Origin: Rhodeus uyekii
Taxonomy: Eukaryota; Chordata; Actinopteri; Cypriniformes; Acheilognathidae
DNA: 64,000 nucleotides
Reading direction: 5' to 3'
Assembly: GCA_037043235.1 (NCBI GenBank)
Contig: JAWRVZ010000051.1
Location: forward strand, 2,396,001-2,460,000
The notes under the pieces: generated by a model
What the model saw: only the letters and a program-made list of their open reading frames with translations
Told to the model about the DNA's origin: nothing
The model's database searches: none
Made by a program: the position numbers and the translations under genes
In this document: positions 11,816 to 24,059 of the stretch, piece by piece
How the letters are laid out: each line of letters begins with the position of its first letter
Numbering within the stretch: the stretch's first letter is position 1

Positions 11816-12745
11816 ACACAGTCTGATGTCCTGAGCACTCTGGAGAAGGTTTTCGTCCATGATATCCCTGTACTTGGCCGCATTCATCTTTCCCTCGATT
11901 GCAATCAGTCGTCCTGTCCCTGCAGCTGAAAAACACCCACAGCCGATGCTGCACTACCATGCTTCACTGTTGGGACTGTATTGGACAGGTGATGAGCAGT
12001 GCCTGCTTTTCTCCATACATACTGCTTAGAATTAAGGCCAAAAAGTTCTATCTTGGTCTCATCAGACCAGAGAATCCTATTTCTCACCACTCTGGTCTTG
12101 GAGTCCTTCAGGTGTTTTTATTAGTAAACTCCATGCGGGCTTTCACGTGTCTTTCACTTCCACTCTGCCATAAAGCCCCGACTGGTGGAGCTGCAGTGAC
12201 GGTTGACTTTCTACAACTTTCTCCCATCTCCCGGCTGCATCTCACGAGCTCAACACAGTGATCTTTGAGTTCTTTTTTTACCTCTCTCACCACGGCTCTT
12301 CTCCCCTGATAGCTCAGTTTTGCCGGACGGCCAGCTCTAGGAAGGGTTCTGGTCGTGTCAAACGTCTTCCATTTAAGGATTATGGAGCTTTTCGGGTCGG
12401 TTCCTTTGACCTCATGATTCTCATTTGTTCTGGCATGCACTGTGAGCTGTAAGGTCTTATATAGACAGGTGTGTGGCTTTCCTAATCAAGTCCAATCAGT
12501 TTAATCAAACACAGCTGGACTCAAATGAAGGTGTAGAACATCTCAAGGATGATCAGACGAAATGGACAGAATCTGAGTTAAATATATGAGTGTCACAGCA
12601 AAGGCTCTGAATACTGTGTGTACTGTGTCTAATGTGCGGTGTGTACATTAATGAGAAAAAAAGGAACTTAAATGATTTTAGCAAAAGGCTGCAATATAAC
12701 AAAGAGTGAAAAATGTAAGGGGGTCTGAATACTTTGTATATCTCC
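11816..12745 (-). pseudogene. Tc1-like transposon, decayed (fragment 1)
   Basis: Cut-and-paste DNA transposase of the Tc1/mariner superfamily, read on the minus strand in at least three frames. N-terminal DNA-binding part (12108-12440): TLPRAGRPAKLS and VVREVKKEL, then MGESCRKSTVTAA. Catalytic part (11905-12090): ILWSDETKIELFG, with the first Asp, then NTVPTVKHG. A frameshift follows, then a piece of the DIMDENLLQSAQDI type near 11830-11900. The second and third acidic residues are lost. The right flank holds ACACAGCTGGACTCAAATGA, CACCTGTCTATATAAGACC (reverse strand) and the terminal GGGGGTCTGAATACTTT, typical of fish Tc1 ends. The left terminus is missing. Confidence 0.85.
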
Positions 12746-13326
12746 TCGGGCATTAAAACACATTTTCTCATAAGATACATTGAGGAGCACCTGTCATAAA
12801 GTACATGTAAATGCAATATGTAAAAATTTTAATTTTCAAGGCCCAGTGGTGAAAGCTGATGATTTCAATCCTAGAACAAACATTGCATTAGAATCATCAT
12901 TAGCCATGGAGGTTTTGCATCTATGCCTGGTACAAATTTTATGCAGAAGAATTTGATGAGACCCACTTAAAAATACATTTGTGTGTTTATGCTTCTAAAC
13001 TGCTAAAACTCATTTCTTATATTCATAAGCTTTTATCTATTTCTATCTCTCAGTTTCTGATTGGCTCTGATGTTGCACGAATCTTTCGTCTTTCCCACAC
13101 TAAAACTTCTTTTAAGCACATCTTTTACCAGACAGAACTGAATGAATAAATAATCATAGTAAATCTTCAGGGTAACTTGACAGAAAGGCATACTTTGCAT
13201 CACCCTTACAAAAATAACCTACAGGAATCCTGCAGGATTTTCATTTTTGATTCAGTTTCATCAGCCAGGCTGTGGATACACAACATTTCTTCAGCCCTGT
13301 TTTTGCACAAATTTAAAACACAACTC
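12746..13326. other. Unassigned DNA
   Basis: No gene, RNA or recognised repeat. Confidence 0.4.
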
Positions 13327-13680
13327 TTAAAGGGATAGTTCGCCAAATATTCTATCATCAATTACTCAAACTCATGTCGTACCGAACCCGTAACACTTTT
13401 CTTAAGAACACAAATGAGGATTTTTTTTATTAAATCTAAGGGGCTTTCTGTACTCGCCAATGACAGCTATGCAACTACAAAATAAATTGTAAAACTAATT
13501 CAAATTAATTGAGTGATTTAGCCCAAATTGTCTCAAAAGACTTGTTCACTTCATATGACGAACAAGTATTCCCTATTCTTTGATCAGCGAAGAATGTTTC
13601 TGTTCATCAAATATTTTGGCGCTTTAGAAAATTTGGACTAAACCACCAAACAACTTTGTCTGAGTAGGCTGACCGATAGT
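13327..13680 (+). mobile_element. MITE-like repeat family B, left half
   Basis: Begins TTAAAGGGATAGTTCGCC, followed by AACTCATGTCGTACCGAACC, AAGAACACAAATGAGGA and GGGGCTTTCTGT. This matches the fish family seen complete at 61804-62321 (there inverted). The right terminal repeat is not found, so the copy is truncated. Confidence 0.6.
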
Positions 13681-14060
13681 GTTTGTGTGTACTCATGCTA
13701 AAATGAAGCAGTGCTGCGTGACAGCTCTGATGCTGTGTAGGGCCATATAAAAGGTGAACCAGCTGTTGGGGACGTCAAGCACACCTGATGGAAAACAGTT
13801 CTGCAAAATCACCCAAGTACTGTTTGTCAACCTTGATGTTTTACAGCAAAGAAAAAAGCTGCCAAATGGATGTGCTAGAATCCATCTGTCTAGCTGCATG
13901 AATTTCAATTTATCTCTCACAGGTGCATAATGCAGTCCTTTCAAGTAGCCCTGCTTTACTTTGTGGCCAAGGTGAGATAATAACAGAAGGAAAACATTTT
14001 TAAAAATTAAAACGCTACAATAGTGTATGTGGTATCGCTTTCACCATCCATTCAAAGTAA
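13681..14060. other. Unassigned DNA
   Basis: Nothing recognised. The 83-codon minus-strand frame (13693-13944) has no domain. Confidence 0.35.
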
Positions 14061-14992
14061 GTTTTCTTCCTGGAAAACCTTGTGCAGTCACTGATGAGTC
14101 CAGTTTTCCGCCTTTTCCAACACTCAGGCCTTTTAAGGTCAGACAGAGACCTGAAAAGTCCTACAACACAGTGTCTCGCATTCACTTTGAAATTTGGTGG
14201 AGCATTGGTGATGATTTTGGGTTCTTCAGTAAGGCTGAAATCGGGCAGATCCATCTTTGAGAAGGATACAAAGAAGAAAAAAGATCCTGGAAGAAAACTT
14301 GCTTCCTTCTGACAATGTTCCCCACCTCTAAGGACTGTTTTGTTCCCCACAGGACAACGCTCCATGCCACAAAGCCAGGCCAATAATGGTGTAAATGGAG
14401 GACCACCAGATCAAGACTGTCAGGATTCTGCCCTGACAGCTCTGTGTATTTTGTCTTTGTTTGTGTTTTCCATGTGCCCCTCTTGTCTCGCCTCCTTGTT
14501 TACATGATTGTGTTCACCTGTTCCTCATGTGCTCTTCTTCCTTTATATTGTGCTTCCTTGCCTCGTGTCTCTGCTGGATTGTTGTGTGTGTTTATGTCCC
14601 AGTCTTGTACTACAGTCTTTCCAAGTGATGTGTGTTTGAGTCCTGTCCTGCACTGCCAGAGAGTTTCCAGGCTGCTCCATCCTGTGCCCAAGTCACCTGT
14701 CAAGTCTACTGTTTTCACTTTGTTACTTTGGTAATAAATCACCATTCTCTGCGCATGGGTCCTGTTATTTCCAGTGTTACCTGACAAAGACCCTGTCCAC
14801 GCAATTCCCCAGACCTTAAACCCAATGAAAACATCTTGGAATGTGATCAAGAGGAAGACGGAAGGTCACATGCCATCAAACAAAGCCAAGCTACTTGAAT
14901 TTCTGTGCCAGGAGTGGCATAAAGTCATCCAACTACAATGTGAAAGACTGGTAGAAAGTATGCAAAAAACGCAGGAAAGCTGTGATTGGAAA
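14060..14992 (+). pseudogene. Tc1-like transposon, decayed (fragment 2), split by a solo LTR
   Basis: A different Tc1-type transposase on the plus strand. First catalytic block: TDESSFPPFPT (about 14090). Then, in shifted frames, FTLKFGGALVMI and FSKAEIGQIHL. Second block: QDNAPCHKAR (about 14351). A stop (TAA) follows in PIMV. After the insertion (14418-14786) come QTLNPMKTSWNVIKRKTEGH and EFLCQEWHKVIQLQCERLVE. The third acidic site, usually NPIENLW, reads NPMKTSW, so the catalytic Glu is Lys. The N-terminal DNA-binding part and terminal repeats are missing. The copy is inactive; it ends in a SINE/LINE-tail fragment. Confidence 0.85.
14418..14786 (+). mobile_element. Solo LTR nested in the Tc1 copy
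   Basis: A 369-bp insertion starting TGTCAGG and ending CCTGACA (7-bp inverted termini, TG...CA). It is flanked by the 5-bp direct repeat AAGAC (14413-14417 and 14787-14791). Removing it and one AAGAC rejoins the transposase sequence (KTLP-like to NP). It holds a TATA-like TTTATATTG (about 14542) and AATAAA at 14733-14738. TG...CA ends, a 5-bp target duplication and U3-R-like signals fit a solo LTR left by recombination. The 96-codon plus and 116-codon minus frames inside it are chance. Superfamily not determined. Confidence 0.75.
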
Positions 14993-14996
14993 TGGA

Positions 14997-15028
14997 TTTA
15001 CATTTATGCATTTGGCAGACATATTACA
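14997..15028 (-). mobile_element. SINE/LINE 3' tail fragment
   Basis: TTTACATTTATGCATTTGGC followed by AGAC is the reverse complement of the shared SINE/LINE tail (GTCTGCCAAATGCATAAATG). It sits exactly where the Tc1 copy ends. Confidence 0.6.
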
Positions 15029-15629
15029 TATTAAAGACATTTTTTTGTTCTTTCTATCTTTGTTTTATTCTTTAAATTACTGAAAATATTTCTTAAAAAC
15101 ATTGTCATTTAGAGCATGTATTTGCAGGAAATGACAAGTGGTCAAAATAACACAAAAGAAGCCATGTTTTCAGACCATGAATAATTCAAAGAAAACGAAT
15201 GAAAAAAGGTTTACATTCATTTTTAAACAACACGATACTAATGTTTTAACTTAAGAAGACTTCAGAAACTGCAAATGAATTTATAGCGGCTTCTTTTTTG
15301 CCACTGCCCATTGTTTTTAAAAACAATAATTGTGCAACTTAATAATATTTATTATTATTATTATTATTATTAATAATAATAATTTTGAAAGTTGCATTGA
15401 GAATCTAAACTGGAACATCTAATCTTTCATTCATGTCTTGTTTTCATGTTTTACAGAACACCAGGAAATAAAGTACAGAACAGGAAAATGAAAGCAAAGT
15501 CATTAATAAACATAGTGGGTGGCAGGGAGAGGATACACGTTTTAGTATTTTTATTAGAAATACAGTGACTACTAGGTGTGTGTGTATGAATAGGTCTAGT
15601 GTGTGACTTTACAGAGTCAGCAGTACTCA
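15029..15629. other. Unassigned AT-rich DNA with an (ATT)n/(AAT)n palindrome
   Basis: At 15349-15383 an (ATT)n run turns into (AAT)n, giving a self-complementary hairpin. Nothing else recognised. Confidence 0.5.
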
Positions 15630-15870
15630 TGGCTGGGCCGAAGAGAGGAAAGAGGAATTCCTGTGCTCACACAATGACCTTTGACCCAGGATATCCTTCC
15701 TTAGGGCACTCCCTCTTGTCCTCAACATCGGCCAAAAAGGAAATGATTTATGTCCTTAACACGACCTAATCATTAATTATACGGCTTTAAATTAATGTTT
15801 CATGACACCGTGACCATTAAAGTCCTTTAATGACAAAAATCTATGGTGCAGAGATGCAGGATAATTACTG
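15630..15870. other. Candidate regulatory stretch
   Basis: High-complexity, non-repetitive sequence with a near-perfect DR1 nuclear-receptor motif (15675-15687) and homeodomain-type words (TCATTAATTATAC, AAATTAATG). Possible enhancer; inference only. Confidence 0.25.
15675..15687 (-). promoter_or_regulatory. DR1 nuclear-receptor-like site
   Basis: TGACCTTTGACCC reads GGGTCAAAGGTCA on the minus strand, two AGGTCA-type half-sites with 1-bp spacing. That is the binding pattern of HNF4, RXR/PPAR and COUP-TF proteins. A single match of this length can arise by chance in 64 kb. Confidence 0.35.
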
Positions 15871-16459
15871 TAGACAAACCACTAAAACTACTGTTGGGCA
15901 CAAACCTTGAATCATTTTTATTTGAAATCTTTTCATGAATCATTTCGATTGGTCACCCTTCAGATCTTTCAGTTGGTTTTGCAAATATTTGACCAATGAA
16001 AAGTATTAAAAAGTGCTTGTGACTAAACCTCCTCAAACTATGGGAAAAACCTCATAACTCCACCCCGCCTCAATCTCCAATGAGTGCCATTGAAATTTTG
16101 GACTATCTTGTTTGCAAAACAAACATAAATAAAGAAACAGTTGTCTGAATAAGAACAGAATTTTCTTTGTTCAAGCAACTCCATATATAGAGGCTAATGT
16201 TTTATGATTTTGAGGACTTAGTCTTAGTCTTGCATTTGTCATTGAGTAGTAGTCAGTGTGTTAAAGAGCCTGTTTATTAGCACTTCATCTTTTACAAAAT
16301 AAGATTTTAGCCAAATGACAGAAAAAAACTAAAGTACAATAAACTTTATAACCTGTAAGTTGATGAAAACATAATCCGATCCACTTACGCCCTTACATGT
16401 GGCTGCATATGTCTGACATTCGTTGGTCAACTCCAGATTTTGTTAAAATGTTAATAATA

Positions 16460-16685
16460 CAGCTCTGGAAAAAATTAAGAGACCACTGCAATTTTTTGTT
16501 ATTTTGACCAGTTGTGGCTTTCAGCAAATAAATGCTCTCAATTACAATATTTATTTGGAATTTGGGAAAAATGTTGTCAGTGGTTTATAGAATAAAACAA
16601 AAATGTAAATTTTACCCAAACACATACCTATAAATAGTAAAACAAGAGAAATGTATCATTTTGCAGTGGATTTTTTCCAGAGCTG
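16460..16685. mobile_element. Tc1/mariner-type MITE
   Basis: A 226-bp element with inverted ends CAGCTCTGGAAAAAATT and TTTTTTCCAGAGCTG, flanked by TA on both sides (16458-16459, 16686-16687). TA target duplication and lack of coding DNA fit a non-autonomous Tc1/mariner element. Confidence 0.75.
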
Positions 16686-16991
16686 TATAATGAATCTGAC
16701 ACATGTAAATGTCTAACCATAAAAAGCCACAATATCAACTTTACATTACAATAAAAGTACTGAAAAAACACGCATAGACACTCTCTTTGAAGAAATCAGT
16801 ACAGAAGTGATTGAAAAATGGACAAAATAAATAGATTAAATTACCAGGCGTAAACGGCCGTAAATGTATCTTGCTCGTCTACTTGTGATCATATTGACCA
16901 AATTGCATCTTAATACCAGGTATAAACGGGGTATTTACTAATGAGAGCTGATGAGTTGAATCAGGTGGAGAGATCCTGTAATCGGTGAGAC

Positions 16992-17518
16992 ATCTAAAGC
17001 CTCGTTCAGACTGACAGTACAAATCAGATTTTTGTGCATATCCGATCCGATCAGATAACAGGTGTGAACAGCAAAAAAACGAACAAAAAAACAACAACAT
17101 GAAATGCGATATCTGTTTTGAACATCCTTCTTATGTGTTTTGAAGTCCCATTCAAAACTATGTTCTGGAAACCCGTTTCAGTCTGACTGCCCTGATCAGA
17201 TTTTGCGTGGTTAATGTCACTTTATCTCACCATATAAAACATAAATGTCAGACGTTGTCATAGGAAACACGCTGAGAGACATGCAAAAACCAGGTTGTGT
17301 TGTTGCAAAGTGCAGGACCAACAGAAAATGACATGTTTTGAAACCGGCGGAGACGACAGTGCAGAATAAAGCCAGAATAAAGGCAACGTCTGTATTGCAA
17401 ACCCCTACATGTTGCGGTTATTGATGTTTTTGCCCAAGAAACCAATGCAGATATTCCAGAAAACTAAAAAGTGACAGATAAATAATCATATTTGGACTGA
17501 CAGTGTGAACGTAAACTA
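16992..17518. mobile_element. Fish MITE with GTTCAGACTG-type ends
   Basis: Left end CTCGTTCAGACTGACAGTAC and right end GGACTGACAGTGTGAACG are imperfect inverted repeats. Internal words (CAGATTTTTGTGC, TATCCGATCCGATCAGA) match a common fish MITE style. No coding capacity; the 73- and 65-codon frames inside are chance. Confidence 0.5.
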
Positions 17519-17523
17519 AAATG

Positions 17524-17650
17524 TGCCGTCCAGTAGAGCATTGGTGGGTTCGATCCCAGGGAAAGCAAGAACGGATTCAATGTGTTCCTTGAATGCAATT
17601 TAAGTCGCTTTGGATAAAAGCATCTCCCAAATGCATAAATGTAAATGTAA
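17524..17650 (+). mobile_element. tRNA-derived SINE, internally deleted
   Basis: CAGTAGAGCATTGGT joins directly to GGGTTCGATCCCAGGGAAAG, losing the anticodon-arm part present in other copies (GCTTGCAACACCAAGGTCAT). The body and tail (AAGTCGCTTTGGATAAAAGC, ATGCATAAATGTAAATG) are intact. Confidence 0.75.
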
Positions 17651-19426
17651 AATGCCGTGCTGGGTAACTCGAAAACAGGGGTTGGCGACTACTGGCTTAT
17701 AATATTCAGTACCCAAGCCTTTTATTAATGTGAGAAATAATTCTACAGTAATAGTAATTGCATATGCTAGTACACTTAGAACTTGCTGGCCTCTGGGGGT
17801 GTGTCAGCTGAAATTCTAATGCCATAAAACTTGGATTACGTTATTAATAATCATTATATGTCTCATGAACCTTTTTAAAACTGTAATTATACGGGAACAA
17901 TGAAGCAATTATAAAGGGTCCAAAGGAAAAGTACAAGAAACATGAGATCAATTGCGCTACATTCAATGTAATTTGCCACAATGGTTTTTCATTTGGACAA
18001 GTTGAAAAGGCCATTATTACTTATTTTAATATTAGGAACGTGTACAAGGCTGTATGTCAATTGCCACAGTACTTTCTAACCTTTTCACAACTAACAATAT
18101 ATCCGGGTAGCCACATTTCTCTGATGTAGAATGAATTTCTTTGACCTCATTCTGAAAAGAGCAGCGGTTCAAACTTGAAAGCTTCACCTCGTTTATTACG
18201 TTCATTGCAGGTTCCGTGGTTATTTGTGAGCAATCCAAAAGCCTCCAATAACCCAATCAGGATTAGTTGGCCTTTGTAAATTTACACTCCGAAAACAAGC
18301 CAGCATTCATATCCCAAGGCTCATTTCTGCTGCTGCTGGAAATGAGGGATATTGGGTCAGAGGGCATATCATGGCATTTTATCAAAACGAGTGCCATACA
18401 TAAAGTGGTGCTAACATCTAAAATCCACTCAAGGGAGAGGAACATTTCTATGACATGTTTTTAGTGTCAAGATAGTAAGTGCTTTAGAAAACCATTTGAA
18501 GTCATCAAATTGCTGCGTTCGAATTTACAGACTGTGAGGTTCCGTATATAAAAATGGTTTTGCACTTTGTTAAAAAAGCATTTTATCCAAAATATTCAAA
18601 AGAAGCCATGAGGAATGGGTACTGCATGTGTGTCATACCTCATTCTCCCTTCATCGCCCTGTCAAACAAAGTCAAAAGGCCCACGAAAATCAATGAATGT
18701 CCCTGACTCCTGCATGCACTCCATATTGAAGATTTTTCCTTCCATCAACTTAATTTGATTAATTTATCAGCCTATCATATAATTAATTTGATTAACATTT
18801 TGAATTGATCGACAGCTTTAAATAAATCTGCTTGAGAATAATTCAGAGCTCCCCTTCATGATATAATCAGGTTGTATAGCCAGTTCTGGTCGGCTGATTC
18901 AAAAGGTTGCAACTAATAATACAATACCGTACAATAGACGATGCAACATTCAGGCGTGTAAACTGGAGGAAGCATCAGGATGCTGGACAGTTTAAGACGA
19001 GTGGATGTGTGTTTAAATAAACAGAAAAAGATTTCCCTGTGACCCGTATAGAACTGAGAGGGTGACTGAGGTGTTATCAGACCAGGAAGACTGTGCTTCC
19101 TCCCAGAGAATTCCTGGAAGAGAGCAAAAGCTCACACAAAGACCGGAAGAGGGAATTTGACGGAGAGAGAAGGGAGGTGAAGGAGAGGAGGATGTCTCAG
19201 AAGCGCTTTGCACTTTATGGAACAGGTCAGTACGAGCTGCTGAGATGGTGTTCTCTGTTTGACTGGCATTAACACAGTTATACGCACACAGGTCAGTTCT
19301 TGCTCTAGCCCTGCCCATGTTCCTGTCGCTTTTGCTTTTGTTGTGAGTCTACAAAGGGCACTCAAAAGAGAGCCAGCTCCTCTCTGCAGTCAACATACAG
19401 ATTTACAACAGGACTAGTAGTGTGTT
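17651..19426. other. Unassigned DNA
   Basis: No gene, RNA or known repeat. 19130-19200 is purine-rich. Frames of 60-101 codons on both strands lack domains. Confidence 0.4.
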
Positions 19427-20095
19427 TACCTATTTTCCTGCATATAACCCGCGGGTTATACCAGATTTTACAAGCCCGCAAGAGGGGTGCGGGTTATATA
19501 AGGGTGCGGGCTATATCACACATTTTTTACACGTAAAAATATTTCAATATATTTGTTACGTCCCTAAGGATGTGAGGTTTTTTTTGCGGTATTTTCTTTC
19601 TGTTTTTCCTTCTTTTGAGGGTTGTTGTCTCTGGTGCTTGTACTGTCACTCTGACAGCTGCCGCTGATATGTTGTCTGACCTGTCAATCTTGCAAGACAA
19701 CGTGATTGGCTGTGCTGCATGAGGGCGGGCTCTTCTCATCTCATCCGATGATCAACACCTGTAGAATCGCTTCTTAAGGGACGTGCTGCTGCACAGCGGG
19801 AGAGACGGCTTTTTCTTTTTGTTCTGATTCTGACTTGTGTTTGTTTTCTTATTGTGTGAATTTCGCGCACAAGCACTGCGTACCGAGCTGAACAATTATG
19901 ATAATTGACGTCATGCGAGAAACATTCGAAATTCGAAATGTGAATTTACACAAAAAAGTTCATCAATCTATGGGTGCGGGTTATATAAAGGTGCGGGTTA
20001 TGCCCACGATTTTTAAAACAAACCCCCAAAACCCGCGGGCTATATGCGGGTGCGGATTACCTGCATCTGTGGGTTATATGCAGGAAAATACGGTA
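19427..20095. mobile_element. MITE with TATAACCCGCGGGTTATA ends
   Basis: Inverted ends: left TATTTTCCTGCATATAACCC (about 19431), right GGTTATATGCAGGAAAATA then CGGTA. Subterminal repeats of GGGTGCGGGTTATATAAG and GTGCGGGCTATAT occur near both ends. An 18-bp perfect palindrome lies at 19443-19460. About 670 bp with no transposase. Fish elements ending TACCGTATTTTCC are known, but the superfamily is left open. The small frames inside are not coding. Confidence 0.6.
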
Positions 20096-21395
20096 TATTA
20101 CATACAACAGGTTTAAAGTTCAAGCTCTAAAATTTGATCAGTATTGCATCAGTACCATGATATAAAATTACCACCAGTCATTTTGCATATAAATGTCCAC
20201 TCACAGCTTACTGGTTTAACACACACACACAAACACAAACAATTACACACAAAAGGCATACACATTTGCTCAGCATTTGGCTAACACATCACGCAAACAT
20301 TAATTTCCATTAGAGTTCTGTTAAAAGGCTTCTGCTCAACGTGGAATCGCTTTGTGCTCAGACCAGAAGCCTTGCAGTTGCATGAAATATTGATTATAGA
20401 TCAATATGATACATCAGTATGAGTTAGGAATGGACGGCAGGAAGAAGTCTGGAGGAAAGTCCCATTTTTTGCTCTGGCAAGAGTTCAGGAGGAAGTAACT
20501 GAGCATACTGAATGAGACAATTGTTACTGGCCCAAAAAAAAAAAAAAGAAGCATGACGAAGTGTCAAGATGAATGACTCTTGTAGGATTTTGTCTTCTGT
20601 CCTTCAACCAGCAAGACAACAAACACTGGAAGTCGTTAGTCCCACACAGGGTAGAATTAGGTCAGTGTCATACACGTCATCCAGAAAAAGAGCTTGGCGC
20701 AGCACGCCACATCTCAACGCTAATGTATATCTGCTCATAACAGCTCAGATCAAGAGAGAGCACGAGAAAGAAGTCTTGTGATTGACTGTGTGTGTGTCTC
20801 TATGTCAAGAGAGCATGTTATGATGGGAAATGAGAAGGAGAGAGAGAGCGATATCCCACAGCTGTGCCGGATCATGTTATGGTCGACTGGTTTAAAGCCC
20901 GTTTTAACCGTTGTGCCAAAATGCCCATGTCTGAGATCACCATGACTATGACCGAACAGCACATCAGCCTCACTGGCTCTCAGAGATTAGTACTGATGGA
21001 GATCAATCCATCCATCCATCCAGAAAGAGAGAGCAAGGGCATAGGTTTGTTACGGACGTGTTAAATAAAACTATACAGATGTTTATACCTACAGCAAAGC
21101 TGTCCTGGAGCAGTTTAGCAATAATTTAGTAAATAGTTTCCAATAATTATAAATATATTTTCCACATCTGCATACCATCCACAAACAAGTATACTCCCCT
21201 CCTGTAGCATACTTTTTTTTTTAAATAGATTAAAAATAATGTGTTAAAAAAAACAAAGAAAAACTATACATCAGTATGTCATTGTGTAAATATAAACATA
21301 TATTCATGAATAAGTTGCGCAAAATACCCGCATTACATACTACTTTCAAAGCGATTCAGGAGCATGTAACCGATGAAGACTTGAATATATTCAAA
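20096..21395. other. Unassigned DNA
   Basis: A14 run at 20534-20547; (CA)-rich patch at about 20219-20255. No gene or RNA recognised. Confidence 0.4.
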
Positions 21396-21399
21396 ACAC

Positions 21400-21650
21400 A
21401 ACTGTTTGTTTTAATAAGAATAATAAGAAATGTTTTTTGAGTTGTAAATCATCATATTCGAATGGATTTTGAAGGATCATGTGACCATGAAGATTGGAGT
21501 AGTGATACTGAAAATTCATCTTTGCATCACAAATATAAATTAGATTTCAAAATGTATTAGAATAGAAAATAGTTATTTTGAATATTAATAATATTTCATG
21601 CTATTATTATTTTGAAACACAATGCTGCCTTGGTGAAACTACCTCATACT
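21400..21650 (-). mobile_element. Interspersed repeat family A (reverse copy)
   Basis: Carries GAAGGATCATGTGACCATGA, GGAGTAGTGATACTGAAAAT and, at the end, CTGCCTTGGTGAAAC, all reverse-strand hallmarks of family A (see 5630-5975). Confidence 0.6.
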
Positions 21651-21878
21651 GGAGATCATTACCTTTTGCAACTTGTGGAGACTTGTGCAACTCAATTCAA
21701 CTTTTCACTCAAATTGTCATACGGGTATTATCATCTGTAACAAAAAACTGCATTGAAGTAGAAAAATGTGAAATAGAAGTTATTCACTTTTGGATCCAAT
21801 ATTACATTCACTGCTACAATTGGTAGAGATATTGGTAGGGATTATTCAGCAGTCTCTTGACTTCCAAATCGGCACCCG

Positions 21879-22208
21879 TGAGAGAGAGTGAGTGAGAGAG
21901 AGAGAGAGAGAGAGGTGGAGAGAAATATTTAGAGGGAAAGGGAGAGGGGCAGGTTAACCAAAAAAATAAAAAATAAACCTTGAAAATGTATTCATCTAAT
22001 CTACATCTGAATCAATTGCCCTTGCCCCAGAATAAAGGCACTTTCATCCTTCATAGCCCTCCCAAATACACGTCTCTCTCTCTCTGTCTTTCTCTCTCTT
22101 TCTTCTTCAAATACTATGTTCAGTCAGAGAGTCAGAGAGTGTGAGGTGAATAAAAGATATAAAAAAAGACTGGAACCTCTCTCTCTCTCGGTCTTTCTCT
22201 CCCTCCAT
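21879..22208. repeat. Clustered (GA)n and (CT)n tracts
   Basis: (GA)n at about 21879-21915, then (CT)n-rich patches at about 22072-22108 and 22178-22208. The purine and pyrimidine tracts are on the same strand, so they could pair as an imperfect hairpin. Confidence 0.7.
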
Positions 22209-22339
22209 TTGTAGGATGGATTGTTTCCGCAGTCGTTTCCTGCTTTGTCTTATTTTAAGTTCTTGTCAGGGTCGAGGAGAGGAAATGGTGCCAGCTGTCC
22301 ACTTTGTCAACTTCCCCCTCTCCACAGACCCACAATGAA

Positions 22340-22899
<560 letters not shown>

Positions 22900-23220
22900 A
22901 GAAGAAAGGAGCAAACAAGACTGCCTAAGCTCATTAAAAAAGCCTCTTTATTAGCGTCAAATTAAGAACTTTTTGCCTTTGCTATAGGGATAAAGGGAAG
23001 AAAATAGAGAAGGAGAAAGAGGGATGAGGGGAAAGAGAAAAGGAGGATCTCTAGCTGCTAATCACATTATTAAAATGACTTTGAGTCCTAAATTTGACAC
23101 AGCAATCGTTTTGTGATGGAGGGAGAAAATTAGAGGGATAAAAGGAGAGCTAACGGCTCACGCGGTGTGACTGATCCTGCAAGTTTAAGCAATCGGGGAT
23201 TAAACAGAGACACACTGGAG
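22900..23220. other. Candidate conserved non-coding stretch
   Basis: High-complexity DNA with homeodomain-like words (GCGTCAAATTAAGAAC, GCTGCTAATCACATTATTAA) and purine-rich segments, and no repeat hallmarks. Offered only as a candidate. Confidence 0.2.
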
Positions 23221-23394
23221 ATGACTGGCTAAGTTAGAAAGTGATGGAGGGATAAGCAGAAAGAGTAAAAAAAATCAGACAGACAGAAGAGAGAGGAGAA
23301 CATGAACTGGAAAAAGGAGAGTGCGCTATCTCTTGACTTCCAGAGGAAACTTTTAATGCTATTTCATAGTTCAGGAGACTTAATGGAGTTCTCT

Positions 23395-23475
23395 GTTGTT
23401 TCAGTGATAGTTTCTCAAACGTTTGCCATTATTTACTCACGCTTGTATCATTTAAAACCCAACTGCTGGTATTTT
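23395..23475 (+). mobile_element. Repeat family B, short degenerate copy
   Basis: GTGATAGTTTCTCAAACG, CATTATTTACTCACGC and TTTAAAACCCAACTG track the left-end pattern of family B (GGATAGTTC, CATC.TTTACTCA, AAACCC). Only about 80 bp is recognisable. Confidence 0.4.
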
Positions 23476-23479
23476 TTCC

Positions 23480-24059
23480 ACTGAAACTCTAAAGAAGTTA
23501 AATTCTTTCCATAAAATAGATTAAAGTGGCCACATCAGTTGACCTTCAAACATGATAGAAACAGTAAATGCAAAGCACATACGCACAATATTCAGTTTCT
23601 TCCGATGCAATGCGATATCTTTGGTGGATGAACAGACTGAAATATAAATATTCTCTAACTGTTCACCTACACTGAAGCTCGGGAATTTCATAAGTCAAAA
23701 ATAGTTGTTTGGATTTAGTTTTCCCTTAATAATAACAACCTTCACTTGTGTTATCTTTGACTAATACTTAAACTAGTTTGATGATCTGAAACATTTAAGT
23801 GCGACAAACTCTTTTTCATGGATATATGAAAGGTAATATGCACAATATGCACTTTAAATATAGTCTCAGACGTTTCACATAAATGTACTAATATTTAAAG
23901 AAAAAAAAGAACAGAGAAACAGAAGGAAGTGAGACAGAGCTGTTAAGAAAAGGAATACAGAAGTAAAAGCATCGTCCAGATCTTTTGATCTATTTAAAGT
24001 ACAGTACAAAAGTTTTTATTTGAAAAAAAAAAAAAGGATTTAAAAGAAGTCTCTTATGA
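23480..24059. other. Unassigned AT-rich DNA
   Basis: No gene, RNA or clear repeat seen. Confidence 0.4.

Noticed and set aside
14500..14850. 116-codon minus-strand frame
   Set aside because: Lies across a solo LTR and its Tc1 target; antisense shadow.
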